Assembly (NCBI GenBank): GCA_958438125.1
Contig: CAUBQN010000001.1
Span: 1 to 45,973 of the forward strand
Direction: 5' to 3'
DNA from: an uncultured Collinsella sp.
GTDB lineage: Bacteria; Actinomycetota; Coriobacteriia; Coriobacteriales; Coriobacteriaceae
DNA length: 45,973 bases
Shown here: one piece after another, positions 22,203 through 31,002 of the stretch
Position numbering within the stretch: position 1 is the stretch's first letter
Layout: every line of letters begins with the position of its first letter
Notes under the pieces: model-generated
What the model saw: the letters and a program-made list of their open reading frames with translations, nothing else
Database searches by the model: none
Told to the model about the DNA's origin: nothing
Made by a program: the position numbers and the translations under genes

Positions 22203-23498
22203 CTACCGCGGCAGGCGAATCGTAAAGCGGCTGCCGACGCCCTCGACCGAGGTCACGCCGATGACGCCGCCGTGGCTATCGACGATCCACTTGGCGATGG
22301 CGAGCCCCAGGCCCGAGCCCTGCGCTCCGGCATCGCGCGCGTTGTCGGCGCGGTAGAACCGCTCGAACGCGTGAGCTGCGGATTCCTGGTTCATGCCGAT
22401 GCCCTCGTCCTCAACGCTTATGTCGATCGTGCCCGCGCCCGCATCCGGCGCTACGCCAAACGAGATGGGCGTGCCCGCGTCCGAATACTTGGCGGCGTTT
22501 TGCACGATCACGCGCAGAGCCTGCTTCACGAGCGCGACATCGACGGACGCGTCGCAGCGCGGGTCGCTGATAAGCGCAGCGTCAAAGGCCAGCCGATACG
22601 TGTGCCCGGCATCGATCATCTGCGATTCTTCGCAAACCTCGCCGACCAGTGCAGCCAGGTTGGTATGCGCACGCCGCAGGACCGTGCGCCCGGCATCGCC
22701 GCGCGCCAAAAACAGCAGCTGCTCCACGAGCTCCTGCATGTGCTCGCTTTCGGCCTTGAGGGACGCGATGGATTCCGCCAGCACGTCCGGGTCGTCTTTG
22801 CCCCAGCGGTCGAGCATGTTCACGTAGCCCTGAATCACCGCGATGGGCGTGCGCAGCTCGTGGCTTGCATCGTTGACAAAGCGCATCTGCTGCAGCTTGG
22901 CCTCTTGCATCTGGCGCAGCAGGCGGTTGAGTGCGACCTCGATGCTTGCCAGGTCGGCGTCGCCGGTGGTGACGCTCGGCGAGTCGACGCTCGCGCGCTC
23001 GATGGCTTGCTCCAGCGTTTCCATCTTGCCGCCGGAGAGCTGCATGCGGCCGAGCTCGTCCACGCGCAGGGCCAGGTCGTTGAGCGGCGCCATGGTGCGG
23101 CGCACACGGCGAGCGCCGCCGAGCATATCGAGCATGCTGATGACCTGCCAACCTACAACAACGATATAGAGGGGCCAAAGTGCGATGAGGTCCTGCGCGA
23201 GGGGGAAGGTCTTGGTGGTACGCGCAAGCTTGACGGTATAGGTGAGCGTTGTCAGGTCCCAGCCGCGCGCGGGCTTCAGCGACATGCCGCGAACGGTGGC
23301 GCCGGGGATCCATCCTGCGGTAAACGCGCTGTCGGGCAGTGTCTGGTTGTATCCATAGACGAGGATCGCCGCCGCAATCACCACCAGCAACAGATCGAGC
23401 CAGACGTAGCTCATCAGGCGGCGCCACATATAGCTCCAGTTGATGGCGCGGGCGATGGAGGTGACGCGCTTGGCCTCGGCGTTACGTGCGGCAGACAT
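22203..23498 (-). CDS. Sensor histidine kinase
   Basis: The 431-residue membrane kinase has two membrane segments (about 30-48, LDLLLVVIAAAILVYGYN, and about 108-125, LIALWPLYIVVVGWQVI) flanking a short outside loop. A HAMP-like linker follows, then the dimerisation box FVNDASHELRTPIAVIQGY with phospho-accepting H213. The ATPase boxes are VIVQNAAKYSD, VEDEGIGM and GSGLGLAIAKWIV. The ATG at 23498 overlaps the end of the response regulator gene by 17 bp, so the two are co-translated. The signal is unknown. Confidence 0.93.
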   Translation of the reverse strand: MSAARNAEAKRVTSIARAINWSYMWRRLMSYVWLDLLLVVIAAAILVYGYNQTLPDSAFTAGWIPGATVRGMSLKPARGWDLTTLTYTVKLARTTKTFPLAQDLIALWPLYIVVVGWQVISMLDMLGGARRVRRTMAPLNDLALRVDELGRMQLSGGKMETLEQAIERASVDSPSVTTGDADLASIEVALNRLLRQMQEAKLQQMRFVNDASHELRTPIAVIQGYVNMLDRWGKDDPDVLAESIASLKAESEHMQELVEQLLFLARGDAGRTVLRRAHTNLAALVGEVCEESQMIDAGHTYRLAFDAALISDPRCDASVDVALVKQALRVIVQNAAKYSDAGTPISFGVAPDAGAGTIDISVEDEGIGMNQESAAHAFERFYRADNARDAGAQGSGLGLAIAKWIVDSHGGVIGVTSVEGVGSRFTIRLPR

Positions 23499-24261
23499 AG
23501 CCCACCCCGCGCACGGTCTGGATGATGCGGGCACCGCCGGCGTCCTCGATCTTGGCGCGCAGGTGCGCGATGTGCACGTCGACGTTGTTGGTGTCGCCCA
23601 CGTATTCGTAGCCCAGCGCCTCGTGCGCAATGCGCTCGCGCGTGAGCACGGTGCCGGCATGTGCCATAAGCAGGGCGAGGACGTCGAACTCGCGGGCGGT
23701 CAGCACGATGGGCGAGCCGCCGACCGTGACTTCGCGGCGGTCGGGATCGAGCGCGACCGAACCCACGGTGAGCGCGGCGGGGGAGGGCGAGGCGGAAGCC
23801 TGGGCCGAGTCGCTGACCGGGGGTATCGCAGCGTCGCTCCCGCCCGCGTCGCTCGCCGCGCCCGTCCCGATGCCGCCAACGCCCGAAGCCGTCCGCACGG
23901 CCTCCGAGCGCTTCAGCGCAACGCGGATCCGTGCGAACAGCTCCTCAATGGCAAACGGCTTGGTTAGGTAATCGTCAGCACCTGCATCGAGCCCGGCCAC
24001 CTTGTCCATCACGGCGTCTCGCGCGGTGACCATAATCACCGGCACATCCTTGTGCTTGCGTACGCGCCGCAGGACCTCCATGCCGTTGAGCTGCGGCAAC
24101 AGCACGTCGAGCAGAATCAGATCGTAGTCGCGCTCCAGCGCCAGGTCCACGGCGGTGCGGCCGTCGGCGGCGTGCTCCACCTGGTAGCCCTCGTGCTCCA
24201 GCTCGAGCGTCACAAAGCGGGCGATTTTCTCCTCGTCCTCTACGATCAGGATTCGTGCCAT
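23482..24261 (-). CDS. OmpR/PhoB-family response regulator
   Basis: The 259-residue regulator has a receiver domain (ILIVEDEEKIARF, phosphorylated D52 in LILLDVLLPQLNG, T and K in MVTARDA and DYLTKPF) and a C-terminal winged helix (LTAREFDVLALLMAHAG, NVDVHIAHLRAKI, VRGVGYV). The linker of about 40 residues (122-162) is unusually long and rich in Ala, Ser and Gly. It is transcribed first, with the kinase gene overlapping its 3' end. Targets cannot be read from the window. Confidence 0.95.
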   Translation of the reverse strand: MARILIVEDEEKIARFVTLELEHEGYQVEHAADGRTAVDLALERDYDLILLDVLLPQLNGMEVLRRVRKHKDVPVIMVTARDAVMDKVAGLDAGADDYLTKPFAIEELFARIRVALKRSEAVRTASGVGGIGTGAASDAGGSDAAIPPVSDSAQASASPSPAALTVGSVALDPDRREVTVGGSPIVLTAREFDVLALLMAHAGTVLTRERIAHEALGYEYVGDTNNVDVHIAHLRAKIEDAGGARIIQTVRGVGYVCRT

Positions 24262-24279
24262 ACGTGCCCCCGTCTGCGA

Positions 24280-24822
24280 TTACTTGTCGTCGTTGAGATT
24301 TTGCTTGATGTCGTCCGCGGCATCGGTAGCGTGATTCATAAGGTTGTTGATGCTGCCGGGCACGTCGCCGTCGCTATCGATGCGGTAACGCATGCCAAAG
24401 AACAGGCCAATCAGCATCAGCCATATCGTGGCGCCCCAGGCAAACAGCGCGACGATGGGGATCAGGATGGGAATGTTGAGGATGATCGCATCGCGCCGCG
24501 TGGCGATAAACTTGGTGTCCAGACTCAGGCGGAAGAGCTTTTTGAGGTATTCCCACACGCCGTCCATCTTCTTGGAGAAGTCGGTCTTTTCGCTCGACTT
24601 CTCGTAGGCGGCCTGCGCGGCGACCATCTCGGCCGAGGGTTCATCGACCGGCTCGGGCTCGGTGGCGGCATGCGCCGACGTGGTCTGCGTCTTGCCCTGT
24701 GACTCGAGCCAAATGATGGCGTCCAAAACGTTGCCGTCGGCGGCGTCGAGCGCGGCCTTGGCATCGGTGTAGCTCACGTTGCACTTGGTGCGGATGGTTT
24801 CAACTTTTTCGAGGTCGTCCAT
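24280..24822 (-). CDS. DUF4342 protein with UBA-like domain and membrane segment
   Basis: This 180-residue protein begins with a UBA/TS-N-like three-helix domain (DLEKVETIRTKCNVSYTDAK, then ALDAADGNVLDAIIWLE), typical of DUF4342. An acidic linker follows, then a membrane region at about 115-145 (IPILIPIVALFAWGATIWLM) and a hydrophilic tail. It lies 18 bp before the response regulator on the same strand, so the three genes may form an operon from the promoter near 24917. The family function is not established. Confidence 0.82.
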   Translation of the reverse strand: MDDLEKVETIRTKCNVSYTDAKAALDAADGNVLDAIIWLESQGKTQTTSAHAATEPEPVDEPSAEMVAAQAAYEKSSEKTDFSKKMDGVWEYLKKLFRLSLDTKFIATRRDAIILNIPILIPIVALFAWGATIWLMLIGLFFGMRYRIDSDGDVPGSINNLMNHATDAADDIKQNLNDDK

Positions 24823-24916
24823 GACCTGTCCTTTCGTTCGATGGGCGCGAGCGTTGCGTTCGGCGGCCTGCGTTGCGCGGCGCCGCCCCGCCCCTTGTTC
24901 GAACTCTATAGTGCAG

Positions 24917-24944
24917 GTTATAGATTAAGCGATTCTTGAGCCAA
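24917..24944 (-). promoter_or_regulatory. Candidate promoter of the DUF4342-regulator-kinase genes
   Basis: On the minus strand TTGGCT (24939-24944) and TATAAC (24917-24922) are spaced by 16 bp. They lie about 95 bp before the DUF4342 start codon. Confidence 0.5.
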
Positions 24945-25002
24945 GATTAATGTTGGATGAGTTTTTGGGTGGTGTGGGGAAGGGAGAGGTGTCTTTTTGG
25001 AT

Positions 25003-25200
25003 AGCTAACAGCGAGGCCTAACACTTTTCCCGAGAAGTGAACGAGCTAAAACGGACCCCCGAAGCATCGACACTTTAAAGGTGCCGCTTCCTGCGGTTTC
25101 GGCGCTGAAATCCTGCGATTTTGCCGCCGAAAAATGCGGATGTTTCAGGGGTTCAAAAACAGCCATTCACTTCTCGGGAAAAGTATTAGACCTCGATAGC
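25003..25200. repeat. About 200-bp palindromic element with TTTTCCCGAGAAGTGAA arms
   Basis: The left arm (about 25004-25075, including CACTTTTCCCGAGAAGTGAA) and the right arm (about 25130-25200, including TTCACTTCTCGGGAAAAGT) pair over some 60 positions with scattered mismatches. The inner 55 bp contain further small hairpins (CCGCTTCCTGCGG and others). No open frame of note lies inside. It is more AT-rich than the neighbouring genes and looks like a non-autonomous mobile or structural repeat. Confidence 0.8.
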
Positions 25201-25355
25201 GGGGGATGTGGTGCCGGTGCAAAACGGCGTCAAAGGTTGGTCGAGCAGGCGGTTTCTCCATTGATGTCCGCACAGCATGTGACACTTACCCTGCCGCCCC
25301 GCTCTGCCGCGGCGGCATGCGTCTGAACAACGACCCTCTAAGGAGTTCGATACCG

Positions 25356-25595
25356 ATGAGTGACAACGCAAAGCATCTCGCAAAGAAGTGCGTTAAGGAC
25401 GCGGGGCCGTGCCTCGCGCTGTGCGTAGCCGGCGCAGCGGTCGCGCTGCTGGCTGTTCTGGGGCCGTTCGACGTGCTCCGAAGTGCCAGCTTTCTGCATG
25501 TTTGCATGGCTCTTGCCGGCGCCACGATGACCGGCGGCGTGCTCGATCTGATCTTTTGGGTGTTTGACCCGTTTGGATGGAAGAGCGAGGGGTAG
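25356..25595 (+). CDS. Small two-segment membrane protein, unknown function
   Basis: The 79-residue product has a Lys-rich start (SDNAKHLAKKCVKDAG) and two hydrophobic segments at about 18-37 (CLALCVAGAAVALLAVLG) and 47-67 (CMALAGATMTGGVLDLIFWV), ending FDPFGWKSEG. I do not recognise it. The ATG at 25356 has AAGGAG ten bases upstream. The frame is open further upstream, but that part lies next to the palindromic element. Codon use is like the neighbours. Confidence 0.6.
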   Translation: MSDNAKHLAKKCVKDAGPCLALCVAGAAVALLAVLGPFDVLRSASFLHVCMALAGATMTGGVLDLIFWVFDPFGWKSEG

Positions 25596-25680
25596 GTCCC
25601 AAAGGATGGAAGGGCTGGAACGGTTGACTTAGTGATCGTGCAGAATGTGGGCTAGCGACTTACAGGGAAGTGGTGATCCG

Positions 25681-26406
25681 ATGACGGTCTATGTGACGGG
25701 CGATATTCACGGCGGCGTCGACATGCAAAAGCTTCGCGACTGGGATCTTGGGGATGGTCTGACAAGTGACGACTATCTCATCATCGCGGGCGACTTTGGC
25801 TTTCCGTGGGATTTCTCTGCCGAGGAATGTGCCGACATCGCCTGGCTGGAGTCGCGCCCCTATACCGTGCTGTTTGTCGACGGCAACCACGAGCGTTTCG
25901 ATCACTGGTCGGAGCGCCCCATGGAGCTGTGGCACGGCGGCCTGACGCAGCGTCTGTCGGACACCTCGCCCATCCGACGCCTGACGCGCGGTGAGGTTTT
26001 TGAGCTCGACGGCTCAACGATCTTTACCATGGGCGGCGCCACGAGCGTGGATAAGGAATACCGCATTCCGTATCCCAGCTGGTGGCCGCAGGAGCTGCCG
26101 GACGAGCGCAACTTTGAGGAGGCGCGGGCAAAGCTCGACAGCGTGGGTTGGAAGGTCGACTATGCGATCACCCATACCTGCTCCGCGCGCATGCTTTCGC
26201 CCACGCTTTACCCGGCACCTGGCTGGAATTATCCCGATGTCGATCGACTCACCACGTTTTTCGACGAGCTGGAGGACCACCTGGACTACAAGCGCTGGTA
26301 CTACGGGCATTTTCATCGTGACGCCAACCCAGCCGAGTGCCACACCGTGCTCTACGACTGTATTGTCCGCCTGGGCGACGAACTCCAGCCCTGGGATGTC
26401 GCGTAG
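25681..26406 (+). CDS. Metallophosphoesterase, calcineurin-like
   Basis: The 241-residue cytoplasmic protein has the metal motifs VYVTGDIHGG near the N-terminus, LIIAGDFGFPW, FVDGNHERFDHW, the late AITHTCSARM and YYGHFHRD. It is a stand-alone phosphoesterase of the kind annotated only at family level; a nucleotidase or nucleic-acid phosphodiesterase role is possible. The ATG at 25681 is chosen over in-frame codons from 25645. It converges with gluQ with a 15-bp gap and no clear terminator. Confidence 0.88.
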   Translation: MTVYVTGDIHGGVDMQKLRDWDLGDGLTSDDYLIIAGDFGFPWDFSAEECADIAWLESRPYTVLFVDGNHERFDHWSERPMELWHGGLTQRLSDTSPIRRLTRGEVFELDGSTIFTMGGATSVDKEYRIPYPSWWPQELPDERNFEEARAKLDSVGWKVDYAITHTCSARMLSPTLYPAPGWNYPDVDRLTTFFDELEDHLDYKRWYYGHFHRDANPAECHTVLYDCIVRLGDELQPWDVA

Positions 26407-26421
26407 GGGCGGGGTGGCTGG

Positions 26422-27441
26422 CTACTCGACCGTTACAGTGATGTTTTCCCGATGCGTGCGGATAACATCCCAGCTAAAGTGCTCGACCAGCTGCTCGGCA
26501 GAGCGCGGTGTGGCGTCCGGCGCGATGCCTGTTTGCCCGGCGAGCCAGCCCAGTAGTGCCTCGGGCGCGCCAAAGCGGGTGCGGAGCTCGCCCAGGTCCA
26601 GGTCGCGGTCGCGCTTGGAAAGGCGGCGGCCATCCGGCGACATGAGCAGCGGAATGTGCGCGTAGTGCGGCGTGGGAAGTTCCAGCAAATGCTGCAGGTA
26701 GATTTGGCGCGGCGTGGAGCCCAGCAGATCGCATCCGCGCACGACCTCGGTGACGCCCATGGCAGCGTCGTCGACCACCACGGCTAGCTGGTAGGCAAAA
26801 ACGCCGTCGCTGCGGCGCACCAAAAAGTCGCCGCATTCGGTGGCGAGTGCTTCGCATTGGGCTCCATACGTGCGGTCCACGAATTCGATCACATCGTTTG
26901 CGAGGTCGTCGACGGCGGGTACGCGCAGGCGCGTGGCCGGAGCGCGCAGAGCGCTGCGGCGGGCAACCTCCTCGGCAGAAAGGTCTCGGCAGGCGCCGCG
27001 GTAGATGGGCGTGCCGTCGCTCGCGTGCGGCGCGCTCGCGGCGTGGAGTTCGGCACGCGTGCAAAAACAGGGATAGGTGAGGCCGGCGTCTTGCAGCTGA
27101 CGCAGGGCGTCCTCGTACAGATCCAGGCGATCGTGCTGGTAGTAGGGGCCTTCGTCCCACTCCAGTCCCAGCCAGGCCAGGTCGTCAATCAATTGAGTGG
27201 CAAGTTCCGGGCGCTTGCAGCGATCGTCCAGGTCCTCGATGCGCAGCACGATGCTGCCGCCTTGGCTGCGGGCCGAAAGCCACGAGCACAGGCAGCTGAA
27301 CACGTTGCCCAAGTGCATGCGGCCCGAGGGCGACGGGGCAAAGCGGCCCACGACGGGGGTGGGGGCGGAGGCGAGCTTGCTGTTGGGCGCCGTCGACGTG
27401 GCCACAGTGGGCGTTGCTATGTTGCGTGCGTTGATATCCAT
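26422..27441 (-). CDS. gluQ: Glutamyl-Q tRNA(Asp) synthetase
   Basis: A truncated GluRS paralogue that attaches Glu to queuosine in tRNA-Asp. The 339-residue protein has the HIGH-like motif at 43-46 (RFAPSPSGRMHLGN), the zinc-binding YPCFCTRAEL...YRGACRDL cluster, and the KMSKS-like RRLSKRDRDLDL. It ends without an anticodon-binding domain, which marks it as GluQ rather than GluRS. About 29 residues precede the catalytic fold. The ATG at 27441 has no strong ribosome site, so the true start could be slightly internal. Confidence 0.9.
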   Translation of the reverse strand: MDINARNIATPTVATSTAPNSKLASAPTPVVGRFAPSPSGRMHLGNVFSCLCSWLSARSQGGSIVLRIEDLDDRCKRPELATQLIDDLAWLGLEWDEGPYYQHDRLDLYEDALRQLQDAGLTYPCFCTRAELHAASAPHASDGTPIYRGACRDLSAEEVARRSALRAPATRLRVPAVDDLANDVIEFVDRTYGAQCEALATECGDFLVRRSDGVFAYQLAVVVDDAAMGVTEVVRGCDLLGSTPRQIYLQHLLELPTPHYAHIPLLMSPDGRRLSKRDRDLDLGELRTRFGAPEALLGWLAGQTGIAPDATPRSAEQLVEHFSWDVIRTHRENITVTVE

Positions 27442-27578
27442 GCGGACGAGTATAGCGCGGGGCGCGGTGGGGGAGACGCTGCCGTGGACTGCAAGTTGCC
27501 GAGGCCGCACGTTGCGCGTGCCGGACCACCGGCTCGACAGCTCGATCGTCGCCCGCCAGCCCAACCTCTCAAACGACA

Positions 27579-27614
27579 GAAACCCCGGCAGCTCTTCGCA
27601 ACTGCCGGGGTTTC
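27579..27614. terminator. Perfect 13-bp hairpin upstream of the DUF2207 gene
   Basis: GAAACCCCGGCAG (27579-27591) and CTGCCGGGGTTTC (27602-27614) are exact complements around a 10-nt loop. The only T-run is inside the stem, and both neighbouring genes start away from it, so its role as a terminator is uncertain. Confidence 0.5.
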
Positions 27615-27786
27615 CGCGGAAAAGGGGGACATGATCCTCGAGCGAACGGCAAAGGGGCAAACCGTTTTCGCTCAACTGCTTTATGCCCCTTGCTCGCGGA
27701 CTCAATCAGTGCGCGTCGCGGCAACACAAAGCCGCTACACCTGTGACGGAGCTATGAAGTGGTATCTATGGCCGGAGCGGGCTATG

Positions 27787-27838
27787 CCAAGGAGTGTCCC
27801 AGATTGCCGGCAGATAAGGAACGTCCCCAGGTGCCGGC
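27787..27838 (+). repeat. GGAACGTCCCC-type element, copy 2
   Basis: CCAAGGAGTGTCCCAGATTG CCGGC then AGATAAGGAACGTCCCCAGG TGCCGGC. It matches the minus strand of 18705-18755 at most positions and the first part of 30031-30081. Confidence 0.75.
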
Positions 27839-27950
27839 CGCGGGTGTGACTTTCATCCCGTTTGGCGCTCCGGTCGCCTAGATGTTCGTCATGCGTACCC
27901 GCAAACGTGGGACAATGGCGCTGTTGGTTTTACAGACAAAGGATGTGCCT

Positions 27951-29894
27951 ATGAACACCCTCGCCGCCAAAGTCAGCCGGCAGCGCCACCTGTTTGCGCG
28001 ATTCGCTTCCGTCTGCGTGCTCGTCACACTTGTGTTGTTGCTGCTGCCTGTCGCCGCGCACGCCGACGGCTACTCCATGACCCAAACTTATATCAGTGCC
28101 ACGGTCGAGGCCGATGGATCGCTGACCGTTGTCGAGGGACGCCAGTTTGATTTCGACGACGACATCAACGGCGTGTTTTGGGAGATCAATACGGGTACCA
28201 ACCAGCAGGGCGGCACGGCGGGCGTCGATGTGCTGAGTGTCGAGGAAGAGGACACCGCGTTTAACAAAGTCGATAGCGCGAACAAGGGCGACTCTGGCGT
28301 CTATACGGTCGAGCAGACCGGTGACGGCGTAAGGATTAAGGTGTTCAGCCCTCACGAGAGCGGCGACAGCGCGATCTATTACGTGAGCTACACCATGACC
28401 GGTGCGGTCATGAACTGGGCCGATACCGCCGAGCTCTACTGGAAGTTCGTGGGCGACGGCTGGTCTGCGGATTCCGACGATGTCGAGATGGAAGTGCGCT
28501 TCGCAAATGCCGCTGCCGGGACGGCGGCCGTCAAGGGCGATAACTTCCGCGCATGGGGCCACGGTCCGCTGACGGGCGACGTGTCGCTCGATGAGGACGA
28601 GCCCATGGTCACCTATACCATTCCCTGCGTGCATCAGGGCGAATTCGCCGAGGCACGCATCGCCTTCCCCAACGACTGGGTGCCGCAGCTTGCCGCCTCG
28701 GGCGAAGAGCGCATGTCAACGATCCTGAGCGAAGAGAAGGAATGGGCCGACGAAGCTAACGCCCGCCGCGCTCACGCTCGCATGATTGCCAATGCACTTG
28801 CCGTGCTAAGTGTTGTTGCGGCGGTGGCCTTTACCGGCACAATCGTTATGCTCAAGCTGCGCAAGCGCAAGCCCAAGCCGTTTTTCCAGGACGAATATTT
28901 CCGCGATGTGCCTTCGGCCGACCATCCCGCCGTGCTTTCGGCCCTCATGAGCTGGAACGAGGTGCCCGATCAGGCATATATCGCCACGCTCATGAAGCTC
29001 ACTGACGACCGTGTGATCAAGCTGGAGCAGGCGACCGCGACCAAGGCCAAGAAGGGCCTGTTGGGGCGTGAAAAAGAAGAGCAGACGTATCGCGTGACGG
29101 TGAGTGATGCGGGCTGGAAGTCGGCCAAGGGCATTGACCACATGGTGCTCAAGGTCTTCTTTGCCGGTACTAAGCCTGACGAGAACGGCGATCGCTCGCG
29201 CACGTTCGACGAGCTACAGCACTACGTCAAGCAGCACGCTACACCCGTGGGCGACAAGCTCGAGGACTATCAGAACACCGTTAAGGGCAAGCTGGCCGAT
29301 AGCGAGTACGTTGCCTCGGACGGCATTGTTGCAATGGTGTTTTGCCTGGTTCTTGGTATCCTGATTGCCTTTGTTCCCGTGGGATCCATTTTCTTTACCG
29401 ATGGCGCACAGGCGAACATTACCGCCGCGGTTATCTCGGTGCCGATTGTGCTGGTGGGTATCGGCGTGGGCCTTACGTTCCGCCGCTTTACGCCGGAGGG
29501 CGCCGAGGTGGCGGCTCGCTGCAAGGCACTTAAGCATTGGCTCGAGGACTTCACGCGTCTAAAGGAAGCCGTCCCCGGCGATCTGGTGCTGTGGAATAAA
29601 CTTCTGGTGATGGGCGCGGCGCTGGGCGTTTCGAAGGAAGTCCTGCGTCAGCTTGCCGAGGCCGTGCCGCCCGAGGTGCGCGAGGCCGACGGTTTCTACG
29701 ACAATTACCCCTGCTACTGGTGGTACTACCATCATTACGGTACCGAGTCGCCGCTCGATTCGTTCGATGATGTGTATCACGAGAGCATCCGTGAGCTGGC
29801 TTCGAGTTCCGATAGCTCGAGCGGCGGCGGTGGCGGCGGCTTCTCGGGCGGCGGAGGCGGCGGCGTCGGCGGAGGCGGCGGCGGAACGTTCTAA
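27951..29894 (+). CDS. DUF2207 membrane protein with Gly-rich C-terminus
   Basis: The 647-residue protein has a signal peptide (hydrophobic core about 19-36, predicted cleavage AHA/DG near 38), then an outside beta-rich DUF2207 domain (about 40-270). A membrane segment follows at about 283-305, then a cytoplasmic stretch and two more membrane segments (VAMVFCLVLGILIAFVPVG and ITAAVISVPIVLVGIGVG). The tail is SSSDSSSGGGGGGFSGGGGG and more Gly, ending GGTF, a feature common in this family. AAAGGA precedes the ATG. Function of the family is unknown. Confidence 0.88.
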   Translation: MNTLAAKVSRQRHLFARFASVCVLVTLVLLLLPVAAHADGYSMTQTYISATVEADGSLTVVEGRQFDFDDDINGVFWEINTGTNQQGGTAGVDVLSVEEEDTAFNKVDSANKGDSGVYTVEQTGDGVRIKVFSPHESGDSAIYYVSYTMTGAVMNWADTAELYWKFVGDGWSADSDDVEMEVRFANAAAGTAAVKGDNFRAWGHGPLTGDVSLDEDEPMVTYTIPCVHQGEFAEARIAFPNDWVPQLAASGEERMSTILSEEKEWADEANARRAHARMIANALAVLSVVAAVAFTGTIVMLKLRKRKPKPFFQDEYFRDVPSADHPAVLSALMSWNEVPDQAYIATLMKLTDDRVIKLEQATATKAKKGLLGREKEEQTYRVTVSDAGWKSAKGIDHMVLKVFFAGTKPDENGDRSRTFDELQHYVKQHATPVGDKLEDYQNTVKGKLADSEYVASDGIVAMVFCLVLGILIAFVPVGSIFFTDGAQANITAAVISVPIVLVGIGVGLTFRRFTPEGAEVAARCKALKHWLEDFTRLKEAVPGDLVLWNKLLVMGAALGVSKEVLRQLAEAVPPEVREADGFYDNYPCYWWYYHHYGTESPLDSFDDVYHESIRELASSSDSSSGGGGGGFSGGGGGGVGGGGGGTF

Positions 29895-29909
29895 CGGTCG
29901 TAAGCTATA

Positions 29910-29956
29910 GGATGGGCTTTTCTCGACAGCCGTCGGGGAAAGCCCATCCCATTTTT
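29910..29956 (+). terminator. Intrinsic terminator after the DUF2207 gene
   Basis: GGATGGGCTTT (29910-29920) pairs exactly with AAAGCCCATCC (29939-29949), followed by CATTTTT. Confidence 0.88.
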
Positions 29957-29970
29957 ATGCGTTACCTACG

Positions 29971-30018
29971 AGGACTGTCCCCAACGACTAGTCATTTAAG
30001 AACGTCCCCAACGACTAG
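29971..30018 (+). repeat. GGAACGTCCCC-type element, variant with ACGACTAG
   Basis: AGGACTGTCCCCAACGACTA (from 29971) is followed by AAGAACGTCCCCAACGACTA (from 29998). The half-unit layout matches the other copies, but GTGCCGGC is replaced in both halves by ACGACTAG. Confidence 0.7.
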
Positions 30019-30030
30019 GTGCGGTTGCTG

Positions 30031-30081
30031 CCAAGGAGTGTCCCGGGGTGCCGGCACAAAAGGAACGTCCCTAACTGCCGG
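30031..30081 (+). repeat. GGAACGTCCCC-type element, copy 3
   Basis: CCAAGGAGTGTCCCGGGGTG CCGGC, then ACAAAAGGAACGTCCCTAAC TGCCGG. It lies between the variant copy and the end of the GNAT gene. Confidence 0.75.
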
Positions 30082-30083
30082 GT

Positions 30084-30725
30084 TTAGGCTGTTAGATCGA
30101 GTTCGTAGAGGAAGCTTTCGCGCGGCATGTCGTGACGGCGCTCTTCGCGGTTGGCGCGGTGCGTGGCCGTGCGCTTAAAGCCGTGCAGCTCGTAGAACTT
30201 CCACGAGCAGTTGGAGTCGGTGTACAGGTGCGCCCTCGTCGCTCCAAGCGAGGACAGGTGCGAGACGGCGGCATCGAGCAGAACCGTGCCAACGCCCAGG
30301 CCATGGACATCGCGATCCACGGCAAGCAGCGTGACCTCGTTGTCGTGCGGCAACGGGCTGCTCTCGAGCAGGCGGTTGTTGGTTCGGATGGTTGCGCGCA
30401 CAAACGAGAGATACTCGGCGCACGCATCGGGCTCTAGCTCACGCATCTGCGATAGCAGCGCGCGTTCGGTATCCATCCAATGCTCGTTGATAGTGGCGCC
30501 GGAGCTCTGTCCCGCACGCGCGAGCGAAATGCCACGCGCCTGACCGTCGATTACGGCAACCTGTGAAAACGTCGACGACGAAAGGCAATAGGCGAGGTCG
30601 CACGCGGCCTCAAGGTGGTTGTACTCATCGTTATCCGAATTGTTATGCCAAAGCTGCTGCAGAATCAGCGCGATGGCGTCGAAGTCTTCGGTATCAAACG
30701 GTCGGTAGAGAACCCGCGAGACCAT
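30084..30725 (-). CDS. GNAT-family N-acetyltransferase
   Basis: The 213-residue protein carries the acetyl-CoA pattern VTLLAVDRDVHGLGVGTVLL followed by DAAVSHLSSLGATRAHLYTD and FYELHGFKRTA, which are GNAT motifs A and B. The N-terminal half (YRPFDTEDFDAIALILQQLW) is typical of GNATs acting on small molecules or proteins. The substrate cannot be inferred. The gene is divergent from purH across 277 bp and has no obvious operon partner. Its stop codon lies 2 bp from a dispersed repeat. Confidence 0.88.
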   Translation of the reverse strand: MVSRVLYRPFDTEDFDAIALILQQLWHNNSDNDEYNHLEAACDLAYCLSSSTFSQVAVIDGQARGISLARAGQSSGATINEHWMDTERALLSQMRELEPDACAEYLSFVRATIRTNNRLLESSPLPHDNEVTLLAVDRDVHGLGVGTVLLDAAVSHLSSLGATRAHLYTDSNCSWKFYELHGFKRTATHRANREERRHDMPRESFLYELDLTA

Positions 30726-31002
30726 GGTGCCTCTTTCTTTTGCGGATGCATATCGAGCACAGTTCTACCACGCCATTGGCATCTAATTATGGTGCCCCTG
30801 TGTTCCATGAACTCACCGTGCCCGGTGCCATGCCCATCCCCTCCGCTCGCAAACTTTTTCTGCACATGCGCCCGTTGCGGGGTGCATCGATGCGCTCGAT
30901 GCGCTACATTAAATCAGTATTTTCAATGCCGCTGCGCGAGCGCTGCAGATCGACGTATCACCGACTCACAGAGCACGGCGGCGTACCAGACAGGAGGACT
31001 GC

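Larger units (their letters stand above)
24823..25355. other. 533-bp divergent intergenic region
   Basis: Contains a minus-strand promoter candidate for the DUF4342 operon (24917-24944), a long palindromic element (25003-25200) and the upstream region of a small membrane protein. I see no other gene. Confidence 0.6.
27442..27950. other. 509-bp divergent intergenic region
   Basis: Contains a perfect hairpin at 27579-27614 and a GGAACGTCCCC-type repeat at 27787-27838. A possible -10 (GACAAT, 27911-27916) lies about 35 bp before the DUF2207 gene. The minus-strand frame is open upstream of gluQ but shows no conserved sequence. Nothing else is recognised. Confidence 0.5.

Noticed and set aside
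24823..25355. Insertion sequence at the 25003-25200 palindrome
   Set aside because: There is no transposase frame inside or beside it and no clear target-site duplication, so it is listed only as a repeat.
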